Assembly (NCBI GenBank): GCA_015055785.1
Contig: SVHQ01000021.1
Coordinates: 1 to 15,591, forward strand
Source of the DNA: Clostridiales bacterium
Lineage (GTDB): Bacteria; Bacillota_A; Clostridia; Christensenellales; Borkfalkiaceae
Direction: 5' to 3'
DNA length: 15,591 nucleotides
The notes under the pieces were generated by a model. The model was not told the DNA's origin and did no database searches. It saw only the letters and a list, made by a program, of their open reading frames with translations. Each line of letters begins with the position of its first letter. Position 1 is the stretch's first letter. Below, piece by piece: positions 14,331 to 15,591 of the stretch. Position numbers and translations under genes: made by a program.

Positions 14331-15532
14331 TGAAATCAAAAACAATAAAATCAATAAGTATGATGGTCATGTTTGCGTTCCTGTGCTTTGCACAGGGATG
14401 CGGCTTCATCATAAATGATAAGAATGAACAAAATTCGTCTGATGGTGGACAGTTGGAGGAACCTATGGCATATGATCCTTTTAAACCCATTTGGGAAGGT
14501 GATATCGTCTATAATGAAACAGTTGTCTTGATGGAAGATGCAGAAGGGAACTATACAGGGAATCTTGTGTTTGCTCCCACGGAAATTATTTCTATCAAAA
14601 ATTATACGCTCGAAAAAGAGTTTGATACGAAAAGATTTGCGATGGATGGGAACAAAATAATTTGTACAGATATCATCGGTGACGAAAGCGATAGATTTGA
14701 CGATATTCCTTTTATGACGGAAGCAATGGCAAGAGGGGATGAGGGTCACGATGAATTTGGGTTGGATAAAATGGGTAACGTTTGTTTTACCGAAGGTATT
14801 GGCGTTGTTCTTCATCAAATTGCCGTTACATATCGTCATGTGGAAAAATGGGATATTGTTCCGACTTATGCAGGAGATAAGCTGACCAATTTTAAGGAAT
14901 TGGTGGAATCGGGGACAGATGTAGAAATGTTCCTATTTGGGGATAGTATTACATCGGGATGTAATTCTTCGGCATTTTTAAATACAGAACCTTATCTTCC
15001 CAAATGGGGCGATGCGGTTGCAGGGCTTATCGGAAAAAAATATTCGATTAACGTAACGACAATTAACGGTTCGGAAATTGGCGGGACTAGTGCTGATGGT
15101 TTAGGAAACATCAATATACAACTTCAAAAGCATTATTTGCGTGCGGATAAGGCTCCGGATATTGCCTTTATCGGTTATGGGATGAATGATGGTTCGGGAC
15201 ATGTATCGGCGGCGAAGTATAAGGCGAACGTACAGGGTATCATTGATGCGATTCGTACGGAATTTCCTGCTTGTGATATTGTTTTGATGTCTACGATGCT
15301 TGCAAATCCAATCGCGCCGCAGTATACAGAAGAAACGCCTACGTATCTTGCGAAATTGAAAGAGCTTTGCGAAGAAAATGAACGTACCGTTGTGGTAGAT
15401 ATGACCTCTTTTAGTGCTGAGTTATATAAAACTAAAAAAGGTTTAGATGTGCTCGCGAACAACGTAAATCATCCTTCTGATTTTATGGTGCGCGCATATG
15501 TATATAACGTAATGGCAACATTGTTTAAATAA
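14330..15532 (+). CDS. SGNH/GDSL-type carbohydrate esterase lipoprotein
   Basis: A 400-residue lipoprotein (FAQGC, lipid-bearing Cys24) whose ATG overlaps the previous stop by one base (TAATG), so translation is coupled. Residues about 50-190 form a beta-rich N-terminal part as in CE2-like esterases; residues about 198-400 are the SGNH hydrolase domain. Block I is FLFGDSITSG (Ser206 nucleophile), a Gly-rich GGTSADG (251-257) fits block II, block III is GYGMND (Asn286), and the last block is NNVNHPSD with His381. The residue three before this histidine, usually Asp, is Asn378. It probably removes acetyl or similar ester groups from a polysaccharide at the cell surface so that it can be cleaved and imported. 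Family is secure; substrate is inferred. Confidence 0.85.
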   Translation: MKSKTIKSISMMVMFAFLCFAQGCGFIINDKNEQNSSDGGQLEEPMAYDPFKPIWEGDIVYNETVVLMEDAEGNYTGNLVFAPTEIISIKNYTLEKEFDTKRFAMDGNKIICTDIIGDESDRFDDIPFMTEAMARGDEGHDEFGLDKMGNVCFTEGIGVVLHQIAVTYRHVEKWDIVPTYAGDKLTNFKELVESGTDVEMFLFGDSITSGCNSSAFLNTEPYLPKWGDAVAGLIGKKYSINVTTINGSEIGGTSADGLGNINIQLQKHYLRADKAPDIAFIGYGMNDGSGHVSAAKYKANVQGIIDAIRTEFPACDIVLMSTMLANPIAPQYTEETPTYLAKLKELCEENERTVVVDMTSFSAELYKTKKGLDVLANNVNHPSDFMVRAYVYNVMATLFK

Positions 15533-15580
15533 AGAATAGAAGATATAATTTTATTTGTACTGATTGTATAGTGTTGTGAT
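15521..15580 (+). promoter_or_regulatory. Possible promoter with inverted copy of the 9-base operator unit
   Basis: TTGTTT (15521-15526), inside the end of the esterase gene, is followed after 17 bases by TATAAT (15544-15549). Immediately downstream are TTGTAC (15555), TTGTAT (15564) and TTGTGA (15574), spaced 9 and 10 bases. On the minus strand these read as TACAA-type units like those at the other two promoters. If real, this starts another transcript of the same regulon beyond the window. Confidence 0.35.
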
Positions 15581-15591
15581 TAAAATAAAAA

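Noticed and set aside
1..15591. tRNA, rRNA, CRISPR array or toxin-antitoxin pair
   Set aside because: No cloverleaf, rRNA-like segment, spaced repeats of CRISPR type or small paired genes were seen on reading both strands.

Overview
The window looks like a chromosomal stretch from a low-GC, Gram-positive anaerobe of the Bacillota (Clostridia), probably a gut commensal. The evidence is AT-rich intergenic DNA, strong GGAGG-type ribosome binding sites, consensus sigma-A promoters, four lipoproteins with lipobox signal peptides, and a CUT1 sugar ABC transporter without its own ATPase. The species assignment is inference; no RNA gene or taxonomic marker is present.

Layout. Bases 1-324 are the C-terminal end of a large serine recombinase, suggesting that a mobile element ends here. 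Next come a regulatory stretch (325-641) and a monocistronic regulator with two Cro/C1-type helix-turn-helix regions (642-1466). The regulatory stretch holds a plus-strand promoter for the regulator and a converging minus-strand promoter. The minus-strand promoter is followed about 225 bases later by a strong intrinsic terminator, so a small antisense RNA is possible.

Bases 1715-15532 form a carbohydrate-use locus. A cytoplasmic TIM-barrel glycoside hydrolase of 938 residues (1789-4605) converges on a GntR/LacI-hybrid (AraR-type) repressor (4666-5763, minus) across a shared bidirectional terminator. Divergent from the repressor is a seven-gene operon (5993-15532): sugar-binding lipoprotein, two membrane permeases, two paralogous lipoproteins of unknown function, a 913-residue surface protein with a C-terminal Cys-containing anchor-like tail, and an SGNH esterase lipoprotein. 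Spacings range from short overlaps to about 85 bases.

Working model (inference): the esterase and surface proteins bind and deacylate an acylated glycan outside the cell. The binding protein and permeases import the released oligosaccharides using a shared ATPase encoded elsewhere. The cytoplasmic glycosidase then cleaves them, and the hybrid repressor senses the sugar. The hydrolase and transporter promoters both carry runs of a 9-base unit (AATACAAAN-like) at the same phase just after the -10 box, a good candidate for the shared operator. A similar run in the opposite orientation follows a promoter-like sequence at the right edge, hinting that the regulon continues.

The least familiar parts are the paired lipoproteins, the surface protein's non-LPXTG tail, the 9-base operator candidate and the antisense RNA candidate.
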